This document shows positions 1-12,237 of a stretch of 64,000 bases of DNA, piece by piece. The first letter of the stretch is position 1. Each line of letters opens with the position of its first letter. The stretch comes from Telmatactis stephensoni (taxonomy: Eukaryota > Cnidaria > Anthozoa > Actiniaria > Isophelliidae). The notes under the pieces were generated by a model. That model was not told the DNA's origin and searched no databases. It saw only the letters and a list, made by a program, of their open reading frames with translations. The position numbers and the translations under genes are program-made. The stretch spans positions 62,001 through 126,000 of the forward strand of contig JALIZF010001353.1 of the NCBI GenBank assembly GCA_029948255.1, read 5' to 3'.

Positions 1-483
1 AAAACTGATTAATCGTCAAATACACTGAAACAATTTTTCTAAGTTATCGTTATCTTTTTCCAAATGCGCGTATTTCTCAAGAAGTTATAACAATTTCACT
101 ATTTCAATACCGTTAAAACTTTATAAAAGTCATACTGAACTTCACATTGTCCAGGACTTCTGGCTCGTCCCAAGCATAGTGATAGGAAAGGTTAATTGGA
201 TGTCCACCATATTCGGCTGGGATTAGAGAATGCTTCAGAATGACCTGTATAAGTATCAGAGGTCCCGCTGGCTTTTGGAAAGTGGAATGAATTTTTGTTA
301 GATAACTCTTATTTCAAGGAATACGCATGTCAGTTTTCTAAATTACGCAAAATTTGAAAGCATCCAGCTAATGTAAAGAGTTTATGAAGTTATTCTTCGT
401 TGAAACCTGAATTTTAAGCCAAAAAAGATTAGAAAAGAGAAATAGAATTTATTAAAAACAGAAAAGAAAACAGAAAAAAAGAA
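1..483. other. AT-rich non-coding stretch
   Basis: No open frame with protein-like content and no repeat that I recognise. An A-rich purine tract lies at about 430-490, next to the tRNA-like sequence that follows. Confidence 0.4.
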
Positions 484-750
484 AAAAAGAAATGTTGTTG
501 GCGCCGGCAGGACTCGAACCCGTTACCCTAGGAAATTAGTATGCTAATTTTATGCAAAACCCAAAAAATCGGACCATGCATCCAGACAAATCGCTGAATC
601 ATCGCATGTTACGTATAGGATGGAGATTTCGGCCCCTTCCGCGCTATCCAGTAGAACGCAGCAAGCTTCGCGGTCAAAGAGGGAGGAAACAGTCGGATCC
701 TAGGCCATAAATGACTGCACCTTACCACTAGGCTAACTGGTCTACTAAGG
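484..750 (-). repeat. tRNA-like sequence split by about 200 bp (SINE-like)
   Basis: Read on the minus strand, 720-750 contains a D-arm/A-box-like stretch (TAGCCTAGTGGTAAGG). About 200 bp later, near 505-530, comes a T-arm/B-box (GGGTTCGAGTCC) followed by TGCCGGCGCCA, which resembles a tRNA 3' end. The two halves are too far apart for one functional tRNA, and the acceptor ends do not pair obviously. A tRNA-derived SINE with an insertion is the likeliest reading. Confidence 0.4.
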
Positions 751-819
751 GATTTGGAGGACAAAATAACCTAGTGTATCGCGTGAATGACTGTCTATTG
801 TTGTGCAAATTATGCGATC

Positions 820-957
820 CCGTGGCGCAGTTGAAAAACCCTTGAACTGTGAAGCAAATGAGCAGATGTAAGAGCCGGTTTCGAAACCGGCCAGGGGCCT
901 ATCTTTCTATTTTTTTTTCTTTTTCTTTTCTTTTTCTTTTTTTTTTTTTTTTTTTTC
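820..957 (+). repeat. tRNA-derived SINE-like head with T-rich tail
   Basis: An A-box-like GTGGCGCAGTTGA near 828 and a B-box-like GGTTTCGAAACC near 877 have tRNA-like spacing for a SINE head. A T-rich tract follows at about 903-957. No clean acceptor stem is seen, so this is not a tRNA gene. Confidence 0.4.
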
Positions 958-1310
958 TGTCTCAAAATCAAGATTAGCTACTTTAGTTGTTAATTAAAAG
1001 AGAGAGAAAAGTCAGAAACAGAGAAAGATTATGAAAGAATAAAAAATGGTGGAAATACTTCAGTAGTAAAGACTAAGAAATCGTTAAGACAAATATAGCT
1101 GAAGGTCGGGGTTTTGATAAAACCATAATTCACCAGCATTTACCAAAGGTTCATTTAGAGAGAAATACAACAGTGTGACTGTAGTTTCTTAAGGGAAAGT
1201 GCTAGTAGCCTAAGCTAAGCGGCTATTTTCTGTGGGAAGGAGAGGGGGGGGGGGGGGGGGGGTCATTCGAACCTTCGAACCACCCCTGGAACTAATCCTT
1301 ATGATATCGA
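958..1310. other. non-coding stretch with G homopolymer
   Basis: No gene seen. A run of about 19 G lies at 1244-1262, one of several long G or C runs in the window. Confidence 0.4.
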
Positions 1311-1317
1311 ATTTCGC

Positions 1318-1595
1318 CAAGAGACCATAATACTAAGAGAGCGAAACTCAGTATTGATGTCTGTGCGATGTTCGCGGCGACTAAGGCTATTTTTAGTAAC
1401 TTCGCCATCGCGCGCGCAAGGCCCTCAACCAATAGAATTTGCTTTTTGGCGTGCGCGCGGAAGGGACCGTTTGAATTCTATTGTTTAAGTGCCTTGCGCG
1501 CGCGATGGCGAAGTTACTAAAAATAGCCTTAGGCGCCACGAACATCGCACAAACATCAATACTGAGTTTCGTTCTCTTAGTATTATGGTCTCTTG
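1318..1595. mobile_element. palindromic MITE, CAAGAG family, copy 1
   Basis: The two ends are long inverted repeats (CAAGAGACCATAATAC inward; arms of about 110 bp) around a short loop at roughly 1430-1480. The element is flanked by a perfect 7-bp direct repeat ATTTCGC (1311-1317 and 1596-1602), read as the target-site duplication. It has no coding capacity, so it is a non-autonomous DNA transposon. A near-identical copy lies at 2987-3277. Confidence 0.85.
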
Positions 1596-1738
1596 ATTTC
1601 GCCTAATACAGCACATTCATTCTATTTCCTGGTCAAATATTAAACCGCAATACAAGAAACGGGCAAGTTAGACAACAACAAGTTGGAAAAGTAACAACTG
1701 GCGATGTAAACTGATTCGTAAAAATCGATGGCTAACTA

Positions 1739-1912
1739 TTGGTTATTAATATTCAATTGGCTTATTTTATAATGCCTTATACATATGCATATGATCTAAA
1801 TATGCCATCTAACCGTCAAAGAGTAGAATTAACTGTCAAACGTCAAAACACCGAATTTCTTGCCGTCAACCGTCAAAAAGGCAACATTTTAACCGTCAAC
1901 CGTCAAAGCTAT
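1739..1912 (+). repeat. short degenerate CCGTCAA repeat
   Basis: The motif ACCGTCAAACGTCAAA and close variants recur at least six times. The 64-codon frame here starts at a non-ATG codon and simply reflects the repeat. Confidence 0.4.
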
Positions 1913-2399
1913 ACCCCCATTGAGACCCTCTAATATAAGGAATATGGAAGCTAACGCTAGCGCCTCCGTAAACCAAATAAGGAAGCCTGTCAAACTGTAG
2001 ACGAAGTACTAGCTAGTACTCTATCATGCTCTTTACTCTTAAACGCACTCCAATGTTTAATCCGCTCTAGTTGATCACGCATAATTTCTAGCATACATTC
2101 TCAACCAATAAAAATTTATTATAATCACTTACCTTTTTTGACGTTACGAAAAGCAGGAAGCAAGCGAATATTACCAGCAGAAGAAAATACAGATATAAAA
2201 CCAATTTATCAGCATCGTATGCATTACCTGTGTTTTGCAAACAGAGTAGATCAGAAGCCATTATCAGTTCTGCACAAATTGGATATATATATATGACTTT
2301 GTGACAGTCAAGTTAGAGCGAGAACAATATAACCATGAATCAAGTACTAACTAAATCGTACAAATAGCACGAATTAAACAATGGAGAACAAAGTATTTT
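1913..2399. other. non-coding stretch
   Basis: No gene or clear repeat seen. A short TA-repeat lies near 2283-2295. Confidence 0.35.
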
Positions 2400-2407
2400 G
2401 CTAGAGT

Positions 2408-2568
2408 GATTTTCATCGGACTGTGAAACAATTACTAATAGTCAGTGTTTAATAGTGTCTAATAGTTGTATTGCAACAAAAGAAAACAATGGGTGCAGAG
2501 TCTATTAGCGTCTATTAGCTTAGTAACTATTTCACAGTCCGGTGAAAATCACTCTACTATTTGGTGCT
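2408..2568. repeat. imperfect inverted repeat
   Basis: GAGTGATTTTCATCGGACTG near 2405-2425 is repeated in inverted orientation near 2538-2560. It resembles a small foldback element and directly abuts the repeat at 2569-2745. Confidence 0.4.
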
Positions 2569-2745
2569 CTTTAGTTGCTAAGTTGTTTCAAAATCAACAT
2601 GTACGTGAGTCGAGTGAATACTTTAATGTAGAGGTAGTGTGTGAGAGAGTACAGTCCCCTAATTGTCCCCCAATTAGTGCGCAAGCGCTTGAAGACTTGG
2701 ACACTTAATTAAACAGTTATTTATTTTTTATTCTAACTATTTCAT
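2569..2745 (+). repeat. dispersed repeat R1, copy 1
   Basis: This sequence recurs in part at 15403-15475 (same strand) and at 16046-16170 (opposite strand). The shared core includes CCCCAATTAGTGCGCA, a GAAGACT segment and GGACACTTAA. Three copies in one window mark it as a mobile or dispersed repeat. Confidence 0.6.
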
Positions 2746-2986
2746 TTATTCATAGTTTTAGTGTTAGCCGTTCTATCACAAAAGTTTTGTTTAAAAAGGC
2801 CGAAATGTACTTTTTCTGGAAAATATTATCCTCAGATCTCGAACTAGGATAGCAATATTTTATACTTAGGAACGCTAAAACCGCAATTATTTTTGGAATG
2901 AACGCTTCAGTGTAATTCGGAAATTTGGATCAGATCTCGTCACTCTGAATGTCACATTTTCACAAAAATATACTCTTAAGCCCTGA

Positions 2987-3277
2987 CAAGAGACCATAAT
3001 ACTAAGAGAGCGAAACTCAGTATTGATGTCTGTGCGATGTTCGTGGCGGCTAAGGCTATTTTTAGTAACTTCGCCATCGCGCGCGCACGGCTCTCAAACA
3101 ATAGAATTTGATTTTTGACGTGCACGCGGACGGGACCGTTTGCTTTCGGCTTTTAAATTCTATTGTTTGAGAGCCTTGCGCGCGCGATGGCGAAGTTACT
3201 AAAAATAGCCTTAGCCGCCACGAACATCGCACAGACATCAATTCTGAGTTTCGCTCTCTTAGTATTATGGTCTCTTG
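2987..3277. mobile_element. palindromic MITE, CAAGAG family, copy 2
   Basis: It has the same terminal inverted repeats and internal arms as the element at 1318-1595. It is flanked by a perfect 7-bp direct repeat GCCCTGA (2980-2986 and 3278-3284). Two copies with different 7-bp duplications fix the element boundaries firmly. Confidence 0.87.
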
Positions 3278-3284
3278 GCCCTGA

Positions 3285-5011
3285 ATAATGTCTTGTAAAG
3301 TAGAAGAGCTCGAGAAAAACTTGATATAAAGATAAATAATTCATAAAATAACTATTTTCTCGAGACTAAAATTTTACTCTCCTGGAATGTTCTTCAAAAA
3401 TGGCATCCCTGGTAGATTTCGAATGAAACCAGTCCTTAAGGTACCGCGTCGTGCATTTTGTTTGAAAATGTCAAAAAAAAATATCCAATCGAAATGCTGC
3501 GATCAGCATGTATTATCAGTATCTAAAGCTGAAGCTAGACAATTAGAGAGGGATCGCCATCAAATCTCAAGCTAGAGTGTAAGGTGATATTGAGAAGCGA
3601 GATACCCTAGGTAGTTCATTCCTAAAGCCCCTATAGGAAAGAAAAAGCGAGACATTTGTTTAAAAAATTCATGAAAAAGCAAATTCCTTACCTTTGTCAA
3701 ATGAAGCACTTCTCTCAGCTTTGGTTGGCTTTATAATGTACCGTATTTCAGGCTTCAATTGTTGCTCGTGGTCTGGCGTGTTCCTTGGAACACTAAGTGT
3801 TAATAATACAGCAAAAGCTGTTTTGAAGATTGACATTTAACCACGGTACTCCAAACAATCATGCTATCATATGTCAAAGGATCAACCTTGCAGAATGCGC
3901 GCGCGCGTTTGTTACATCATAAATGAGTACTACACAGGAAGCCCGGATAATACTGTTGAAATAGAGCATTTTCGAGATGCGGAGACCACTGACTAAAGTA
4001 TCGCGGGCACGACTTGAAAACGAGGCATTTTCGGGCACATGAAATTTGTTTCTGAAAGAAACTTCAGAAGTGGAACAATCTTTCTTTCTATCTATCTTTT
4101 TATCTATTTATCTATCTATCATTCTTTCTTCTTTCCTTCCCTCCTTATTTCTTTTGTCTCACCCTTTCTTGAAAAGCTTTCCTACGTCTTTTTTTCCTTT
4201 CTCATTTTATTTCGTTGCCTCAAAGGTCTATATAGACCTTTTTGCTTTACCGCTATTTTCAAAATTTGTGCCGGGTAGAATGTAAATTTCTTTGTTTAAA
4301 TTATCACGCACGTGTATCATGTAAGTTTGTTTCTCTGTCTTTCAATTATACGGGTCAGTTATGCAGCTTCAACAAACGAAAGTCACATTCCGCACAAACT
4401 TTGTTCTCACCTATTGTTTTATGGCGCGCGAAGCTCGAAAATAGTGGTAAAGCAAAAGGGTCTAATCAAATCATTCATATATGTATTTTATTATTCATAA
4501 GCTTCATTGTTACATTTTTATCATAACTATTTAGTTATTCTGGATTCCCAATTGGATAAGCCACTGACACTAAAATCACGTGATACATGTATGATGTTCA
4601 CGTGTTCAGTTCATTTGGCTCATTGAAACAGTGCAGCCGTCGAGGGACCGTCGAGGTAGGTTGATGTTTACTCTCTTGTTTCTAAAATAGCTTTATTTTT
4701 GATAAAATGTTGCTTTCCACCAAGAAAAGCTAGGCCTAATTAAACCTTACGAAGGCTAAGTCTAAAGTATTTTAAAGGAAAGAATTATGTTTTGAGCGGA
4801 ATTTGTCTGGGAAAAGCTCGAGCGTTTTGCACCGTTGCAATTGCTGTAGATGAAGAAGCTCTATCAAGGGTTTCTCTCTAGCTCGAAACATTAAAATTCT
4901 TTGATGATTTTCAACCAAGAAGGAATTGTGTTATTGTCTATTTTTTCTTCAAATGTCTAAATGCTTCGACAAAGTTTTAGTTGTAGTTCGCTTTGTTTAT
5001 GTTTATTATCT
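3285..5011. other. non-coding stretch
   Basis: No gene supported. It contains a TATC/TCTT-rich pyrimidine tract at about 4080-4210 and several short frames, none with recognisable protein content or flanking splice signals. Confidence 0.4.
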
Positions 5012-5189
5012 GCTGCATACGGTGGCCGAGAAGGGACACTCAAAGTCGTAAATCGAAAACCCGAAATTACAAATTCAAAAGTCTGTAAATCGAAAAGTCA
5101 AAATGCAATAGTAGCCATTATCGAATCAACAATCGCCAAAAGACAAACTCACCATTGTTCTGCCTACAAAAAAGGCTGAAATCACTTTG

Positions 5190-5570
5190 ACTTAGAACAC
5201 TTTCGCTTTGCTCACTTTCGCCTTTCTCACTTTAACTTAGAACACTTTCGCTTTGCTCACTTTGACTTAAAGCACTTTCGATTTGCTCATTTTGAATTGA
5301 AGCACTTTCGCTTTCTTCACTTTGACTTGGAACACTTTCGCTTTGCTCACTTTGACTTAAAGCACTTTCGATTTGCTCATTTTGAATTGAAGCACTTTCG
5401 CTTTCTTCACTTTGACTTGGAACACTTTCGCTTTGCTCACTTTGACTTGAAGCACTTTCGCTTTGCTCACTTTGACCTGGAACACTTTCGATTTGCTCAT
5501 TTGGAATTGAAGCACTTTCGCTTTGCTTACTTTGACCTGGAACACTTTCGATTTGCTCACTTTGACTTTC
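5190..5570 (+). repeat. 30-bp minisatellite, left arm of foldback element
   Basis: About a dozen 30-bp units keep a frame of ten codons open on both strands. One strand gives HFRFAHFDLK repeats, the other SEQSESVPSQ-type repeats. The open frames follow from the unit length (a multiple of three) and lack of stops; no independent sign of a gene. Confidence 0.8.
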
Positions 5571-5590
5571 TTCTAGCGGCCGGAGAAGGG

Positions 5591-7643
5591 TCAAAAGAAT
5601 ACCGCCGCTAGGCGTTCCTGGTTTTGAGACAGGAAACCCGAAAATATATAAGTAATGGATTCCCGCGCGAGTTCCCTGTCATATGAGAAACGGGTTATCT
5701 TTTTTTGAAATTTTTTGAGCTTCTTGTCATTTTCAGGGGACAACTTTCTCTTCAACCTTAGAGAAAGTGGTTAGCTAGCCACAACGCCAACGATCATTGT
5801 AGAAGCCTTGTTTTAATATCGGTGACTTAATGACTTACATTGTGCAGACTGTTTCAAGTGTTTGGGCAATTGCAAAACGTATTGACACTGCATATTATTG
5901 TGGATAACACTGGGCATGAAAACACCTAATTGCTGTCTCATATATATGGTGCATGGTTCTATATGATTCCCTTATAAAAGGGTGTGGAAGTCCTTGGTGG
6001 GAGTTTTGGAAATGACAGTAAAAGGAACCCGAATTTTGAGATATAGTGGGTAAATATAATTATGTAACCCCTCAGTGAGACCAATTATCAACATGTATAT
6101 CGTTTTGATTTGCTTTCTTGATTTTATTTGTAGCACCAAATGTCATCCAATTACATGAGTTTAACTAGTAGGACAACATGGTCTATAAAAAGCTGTTTTG
6201 TTGTTATCTTGTACCCAGAAATCTCAGTTTGCAGACATCATGTTTATGTTATAGTCACCCTAAGTGGTACCAAATTACCAATCCAAACCCTAAAAGGGAC
6301 ACCGAGCACCCTCGCGGGCCCCCTTTCACAAAGGGGATTCCTCCTGGATTTGATAAAGCCTTTTTTCTCACCCCCTCCTGCTCCAGATGGCTCTTGTAAT
6401 TTCTTTTGACCTATACATCAAAAATTGAACTGATGTCAGCAAGACACAACTTACTGTTAGTACATGACAGAGTACTAAAACTAAAAGTGTACAATACTTT
6501 TCAAACTTTAGTACTAAATAGCATTAATTAAACAATTATAGATAACAATACAATTTGCACAATTTAGTGCTATTTATGTTGCACACTTTTAGTATTTGTA
6601 TTCTAGTACTAATATTTATATATTTTCATTTATTTATTTTTATTTTAATACTCATCAAACAGACCTGCATAACGTAACTAATTACAAAAGATATGAAGGT
6701 CAATTAAGGATATCTCAATTACAATGCAATAAGAGGATAAATATTGTAATGATATGAAGTGACTTATGGTAGGTATGATAAACTGCAGACACATATGACC
6801 AAATTTCACATACCTCTGCCACTTTCTGAATTTACATGTGCATGTGCATGCAAGGACATGTATTGCTTCTGTTTGTCTGTTTGGATAAATTACCAAAAGA
6901 TATCATCAATTCTTAGGTACTTTAATTTAGGGTTCCATGCTTTTATTTGCACAATTTTTATGGAAAGACTTGGCAATTCCAACAAATTAATTATTACAGC
7001 TAAGCAAAATTGATTTTATTGAAAATGTATTGAAATCTCATATGAAAAAAGAACTTAATTAGCTATAGACTCCATCCACAGCACCCCTCTATACCCCCCG
7101 TTGAGGACATGCATTTTTGAGACCCCACGAAGAATTCCATATTTTCATAAATCAATATTTTGCATAAGAAGAAGAGTTAAAAAAATTAGGGTTGCCCCCT
7201 TAAGATTATCAAAAACAAGGAAATTCAAGAATTCCAGGGTGCACGACGGGCGGAGGTCACAAATTTTTAAGTGCATAAAGATACCGATACACGCGGCTCC
7301 ATTAAAGTGAATTTACAAGCCAACTAGACACTTATTCAAGGTGAATATAATAATCATAAAAGCATAAAATCTTTCCAAGTATTTTTATTTTGTCCGAATT
7401 ATGCCTAACTCCTAGTTCTTTCAGTTCTTCACTTGTTAAGCTCACAAACGTTCTTATACTGTTTATCTACAAAAAAATTCCTAAATGCATGAGTACTATG
7501 CAAATCTCTCATTCAATATTCTCATCTGCTTTGATATTACCTTGTATTCCTTAAAAAGCTTGGGGATATCATCTTGCAGGAGATTCAACTCCTGCCAGAA
7601 TTCATCGTTAATCTCCATGTTGGATATCTGATAGAGCGAGCGG
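5591..7643. other. spacer of foldback element
   Basis: AT-rich. No transposase or other recognised domain. Near the right edge (7496-7620, minus strand) a frame continuing out of the repeat array reads as a short protein-like segment beginning MEINDEFWQEL, ending at a stop. It could be a captured gene fragment or chance. Confidence 0.4.
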
Positions 7644-7659
7644 CCCTTCTCGGCCGCTA

Positions 7660-8080
7660 GAAGAAAGTCAAAGTGAGCAAATCGAAAGTGTTCCAGGTCA
7701 AAGTGAGCAAAGCGAAAGTGCTTCAAGTCAAAGTAAGCAAAGCGAAAGTGCTTCAAGTCAAAGTGAGCAAATCGAAAGTGCTTCAAGTCAAAGTGAGCAA
7801 AGCGAAAGTGCTTCAAGTCAAAGTGAGCAAAGCGAAAGTGTTCCAAGTCAAAGTGAAGAAAGCGAAAGTGCTTCAATTCAAAATGAGCAAATCGAAAGTG
7901 CTTTAAGTCAAAGTGAGCAAAGCGAAAGTGTTCCAAGTCAAAGTGAAGAAAGCGAAAGTGCCTTAAGTCAAAGTGAGTAAACATTGAAAGTGCTTTAAGT
8001 CAAAGTGAGCAAAGCGAAAGTGTTCTAAGTTAAAGTGAGAAAGGCGAAAGTGAGCAAAGCGAAAGTGTTCTAAGTCAAAG
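7660..8080 (-). repeat. 30-bp minisatellite, right arm of foldback element
   Basis: Inverted counterpart of 5190-5570 with the same 30-bp unit and slightly different copy composition. The arrays have diverged by unit substitutions such as GAAGAAAGC versus GAGCAAAGC. Confidence 0.8.
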
Positions 8081-8254
8081 TGATTTCAGCCTTTTTTGTA
8101 GGCAGAACAATGGTGAGTTTGTCTTTTGGCGCTTGTTGATTCAACAATGGACTACTTTTGCATTTTGACTTTTCGATTTACAGACTTTTGAATTTGTAAT
8201 TTCGGGTTTTCGATTTACGACTTTGAGTGTCCCTTCTCGGCCACCGTAGCTGCA

Positions 8255-10370
8255 TGTGAAAAATGGCGCAATTTGGGCAGCTGAGTTCATCACCAGTTGG
8301 TCTTCCAATTCACAGGTTTCTTGTAGTAAGAAGAAACTTTGAATTCGGGTGTCTTGATACCTTTCTGTATATAGTTCTTCAGTGAGAAATGTTTTATCGG
8401 CCTGCCTTTACGTCGCACGTTGGAATGTATGACTCATGTTGTTGTTCTCACTTTTATTCCAGGATTTTGCCAAAGAAACAAGCGTCGAATGAAAGGTTAA
8501 TGAATTCATCGAATCTTCAACAATCTAAATTCTATTTTGATACCAAAATGTTTTTGGCTGTTTTTGTGAAATTGTTGGAGGTGTCGCTGAATATTTTTTT
8601 TGTTTGGCGGGGGGGGGGGGGGGGGGTGGAAATAGGATAATGTATAGTGAACTTATTTCATGGTGAATACCTCTATAACACGGACAAAGCTCAACAATTC
8701 GAACGTGTTAATTTTAAAAGAAGTTTTTGAAAACTCTAGTAAGAAGAGGAGCGAGTGTTTGGGTGTTTGTCATGAAGAAAGTTCACCGTACAGAAGTGAG
8801 TATCTTTGCTTGTGATGAATCAGATTGTCATTGTTAATTGCTTTCTTGTTTTCGTGTTGTTAGATATTTGTGTCTTAATTATAAGTGTTTGTTTGTGCCT
8901 GCGAAATCAGACGTCCCCTCATGGCGTGCTAGTTTGTTCTCCTTTTCTCCACTAGCGAGAGGGGGTGGGGAAATGGGCGTGCCATGTGTGGGGCGCCTGT
9001 TGGCTGCAGGGAGTGTTGGAAGTGTTTTGTACCTTGTTTGTTACTGTCGCCACTGACCCCCAAAAATACATTTTTGAAGTTTATTTTTCTTTTTGGCTCG
9101 TAATCACAAGTCAAAGTATTCACTTCACAATTCATAGTTAACAGAATTTAGTCTCGCTAGGAATGGGTTGTTTTTAGCAGAAGCTACCATTTTAAACTAG
9201 GTGGGGTTTATTAGATTTTGGACCGGTCAATTGGCCGGGGTCAATTGGCCTGCTTAGGATAACTTTCATGAATGCTTAGGCCTACGAGAGGACAACGCTG
9301 GATCACCGATGATCAAATAGACCATACTCTCAAAATGAGAGACCTCCTTTGTAGTCTGAGTCTGTGTCGTCTTCTTTAGATGTAGAGTTCGTCCATTATT
9401 AGTACGTGGTTCTGGTCAGTTTACATACAACGCATACATATAAACTACAACGCATTAGGGTTTAGATTTCTGTGCTACTTAGGTCTTAGGTTAGGACTGG
9501 CCAGGCTACTACGAAGTTGATGCGCAAAGTCGTGGTGTGGTTATAGAACTGATATGTTTTATCAAGATCCTCGTTGAAAAATCACCGGCAAAGATTTCAT
9601 CTTCTGAAGTTCTCCATCTTGGTCAGTATCGCCACAACTTTGCATGTCAACGATAATGGTGAAACTCTAGATTAGCTACACCCAAATTTAGTGTCGATTC
9701 CGATTCATTTTGGCCCGGCCTAGACTAGAAATACTAATAATTAAAGATGATAAATGTCATGAAACAATAGGACAGAGGAAATACTCAATAGGACTTGAGG
9801 TTTTGTATTGATGTTTCCTGTCTAGTAAATACCATGGCATTTATGCCATTTCTTTCAGCCAAGTCTACCAAGAACAACCATACTGGGTTGCGACGACGAG
9901 TCATCAAGTAGAATTTTTGATAAGTGGTAGCTTCTTAGTCTAGGATATTTTTCCTAATATTATTATTAATGATAATTAATGTGAAGTCATATCTTTATTA
10001 ATACAAAATTAATGAAGGTATTAGAAAGTGCTTGTTTGTTGTTGTTGGTTAACAATGACAAAATTCGACAACTATTTGAAAAAATAAACAAAAGACTTCA
10101 GAAATACAAATTATAAAAAAATTGTGCGCTATTGTCTGTTCGACGTTCTTCGAAAATTTCCGTTCTTTGTTCGGTTTTTCTTCGCCAACGTCGACTTTTC
10201 ATCGGGAATATGTATATGGCTATCATTCCGGCGATTGATAAAAAAACACGTTTTTCCAATTTTAATGAATTTTGGAGAATTTTTTGTTTTCTTCTCTGTT
10301 TCTTCTTTCGGTTCTTTTTGAGACATGCAATGTTTGTTAATTTTTTTTTTTTTTTTTTTTTTTTTTTGAA
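8255..10370. other. non-coding stretch
   Basis: No gene supported. It contains a run of about 18 G at 8609-8626 and a T-run just before the satellite (10341-10367). Confidence 0.4.
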
Positions 10371-11262
10371 CGATGTTATCGGGTCTTTTTTGCAGCATTT
10401 TCGGGTCATTTTTTCGGAACAATGTTTTCGGGTCTCTTTTGCAGCACATTTTCGGGTCATTTTTTCGAAACAATGTGTTCGGGTCTTTTTTGCAACACAT
10501 TTTCGGGTCTTTTTGGAACGATGCTTTCGGGTCTTTTTTGCAACACATTTTCGGGTCTTTTTGGAACGATGTTTTCGGGTCTTTTTTGCAGCACATTTTC
10601 GGGTCTTTTCAGGTGTAACAATATTTTCGGGTCTTTTTTGCAACACATTTTCGGGTCATTTTTTCGGAACGATGTGTTCGGGTCTTTTTTGCAACATATT
10701 TTCGGGTCATTTTTTCGGAACGATGTGTTCGGGTCTTTTTTGCAACACATTTTCGGGTCTTTTTTGGAACCATGTTTTAGGTCTTCTTTGCAACACATTT
10801 TCGGTTCATTTTTTCGGAACGATGCTTTCGGGTCTTTTCTGCAGCACATTTTCGGGTCTTTTGTGTAACAATATTTTCGGGTCTTTTTTGCAACACATTT
10901 TCGGGTCTTTTTTGAAACAATTTTTTCGGGTCTTTTTTGCAACACATTTTCGGGTCTTTTTGGAACGATGTTTTCGGGTCTTTTTTGCAGCACATTTTCG
11001 GGTCTTTTCAGGTGTAACAATATTTTCGGGTCTTTTTTGCAACACATTTTCGGGTCATTTTTTCGGAACGATGTGTTCGGGTCTTTTTTGCAACATATTT
11101 TCGGGTCATTTTTTCGGAACGATGTGTTCGGGTCTTTTTTGCAACACATTTTCGGGTCTTTTTTGGAACGATGTTTTGGGTCTTCTTTGCCAACACATTT
11201 TCGGTTCATTTTTTCGGAACGATGTTTTTCGGGTCTTTTTTGCAGCACATTTTCGGGTTCTT
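10371..11262 (+). repeat. 48/51-bp tandem satellite with higher-order repeat
   Basis: Alternating modules TTTTCGGGTCTTTTTTGCA and a CGGAACGATG-containing module make units of 48 or 51 bp. A block of about 255 bp at 10564-10822 recurs almost exactly at 10971-11222, an offset near 407 bp, showing a higher-order duplication. Long frames are open on both strands (about 377 codons plus, 263 minus) because the unit lacks stops. I do not call them genes. Confidence 0.85.
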
Positions 11263-12235
11263 TAGCAACGTTGTGCCCCTGTCCTTTTTTACGTTTTCAG
11301 TTCTTTTTTTGCAAAGCGTCTCCAGAGAGCACTACATCCAGCTGTAGTGTCTTGGGTGTCTATAGGCATTGCAGGCCAGACACAAATAAACTCTCTCTTG
11401 AGAGTTACAATTTTTTGGGATCCAATGGCACAGGAAACGTCTCCACAGGGCACTACATCCAGTAGTGTCTTGGGTGTCTATAGACACTAATAGCCTCTCC
11501 TGTTGCAAGTCCTACTGTACCTGCACGTGGGGACCCCTGCTGTACCTGGACCTTGTGGACCCAGGGACTGACACAGTGAAAGGACTAGGGGAAGGAATAA
11601 CCCTGAATGAAAAACCCTCCAACAGGGTAACAAACCCTTTTGGAGTCTCAACAGTAAAATCTAGTGAAACATCTCGTAAATTAGTTGAGTTTTCTTGAAA
11701 ATGATTTTAAAATTGTTAAAATGAAAATTATGACAGTGGAAGATGGAAGCAAAAGTTAAGAGTTAATCCTTAATTGGGTGAAAATTCAAATTGTTGGATG
11801 AATATTTCTAACTCGATTCTTTTGGTTAAACAGAAAATGTCGGGCTTTGATGCGATAGATAAAGAAACGTTTCCTTCTTTGGTTACGTTTTTTTTTTAAT
11901 AAATGCTCATCCAACGCAAAAATATCCAGGCATTACTGCTTTACATGATTAATACATTTTTCAGTTCAAATTGTTCTTAACATTTCAACTTCCAGACTTT
12001 TCATTTGGTCCTTCATTCCTTTCATTTCAATGCTGTAATACAGGCTCGTTTTGCTTGTAATTTTTCAATTAATACTAATATTTCTGGTATTGTCTTTTAA
12101 AAAATTCTCTCTACAGCAAGATAGACTTTAATTTACAAATTTTCAAGACATTTACTTTCTCATTTTTCTTTGCTGAAGTTTACTTGTTTTGTTTTCCTGT
12201 TTTGACAAGATTTTCGATGCTTCAACACCAACACC
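11263..12235. other. non-coding stretch with short duplication
   Basis: A segment at about 11311-11365 (CACTACATCCAG, then GTGTCTTGGGTGTCTATAG) is repeated at 11437-11486. No gene recognised. Confidence 0.45.
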
Positions 12236-12237
12236 AA

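Larger units (their letters stand above)
5018..8248. mobile_element. foldback-type transposon with minisatellite arms
   Basis: Left arm 5018-5590 and right arm 7644-8248 are inverted copies. Each consists of a unique outer part and an inner array of 30-bp tandem units (a CACTTTCGCTTTGCTCAC core). Both ends read ACGGTGGCCGAGAAGG inward. A 6-bp direct repeat GCTGCA flanks the element (5012-5017 and 8249-8254); counting one mismatch, the duplication could be 8 bp. Each arm also ends internally with a second GGCCGAGAAGGG-like motif. The spacer of about 2 kb has no transposase that I can recognise. Long inverted arms built of tandem repeats are the hallmark of foldback elements. Confidence 0.75.

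Noticed and set aside
10132..11265. 377-codon plus-strand frame and overlapping minus-strand frames
   Set aside because: They coincide with the 48/51-bp satellite; repeats of FRVFFATHF type arise in several frames at once and no splice or domain evidence exists.
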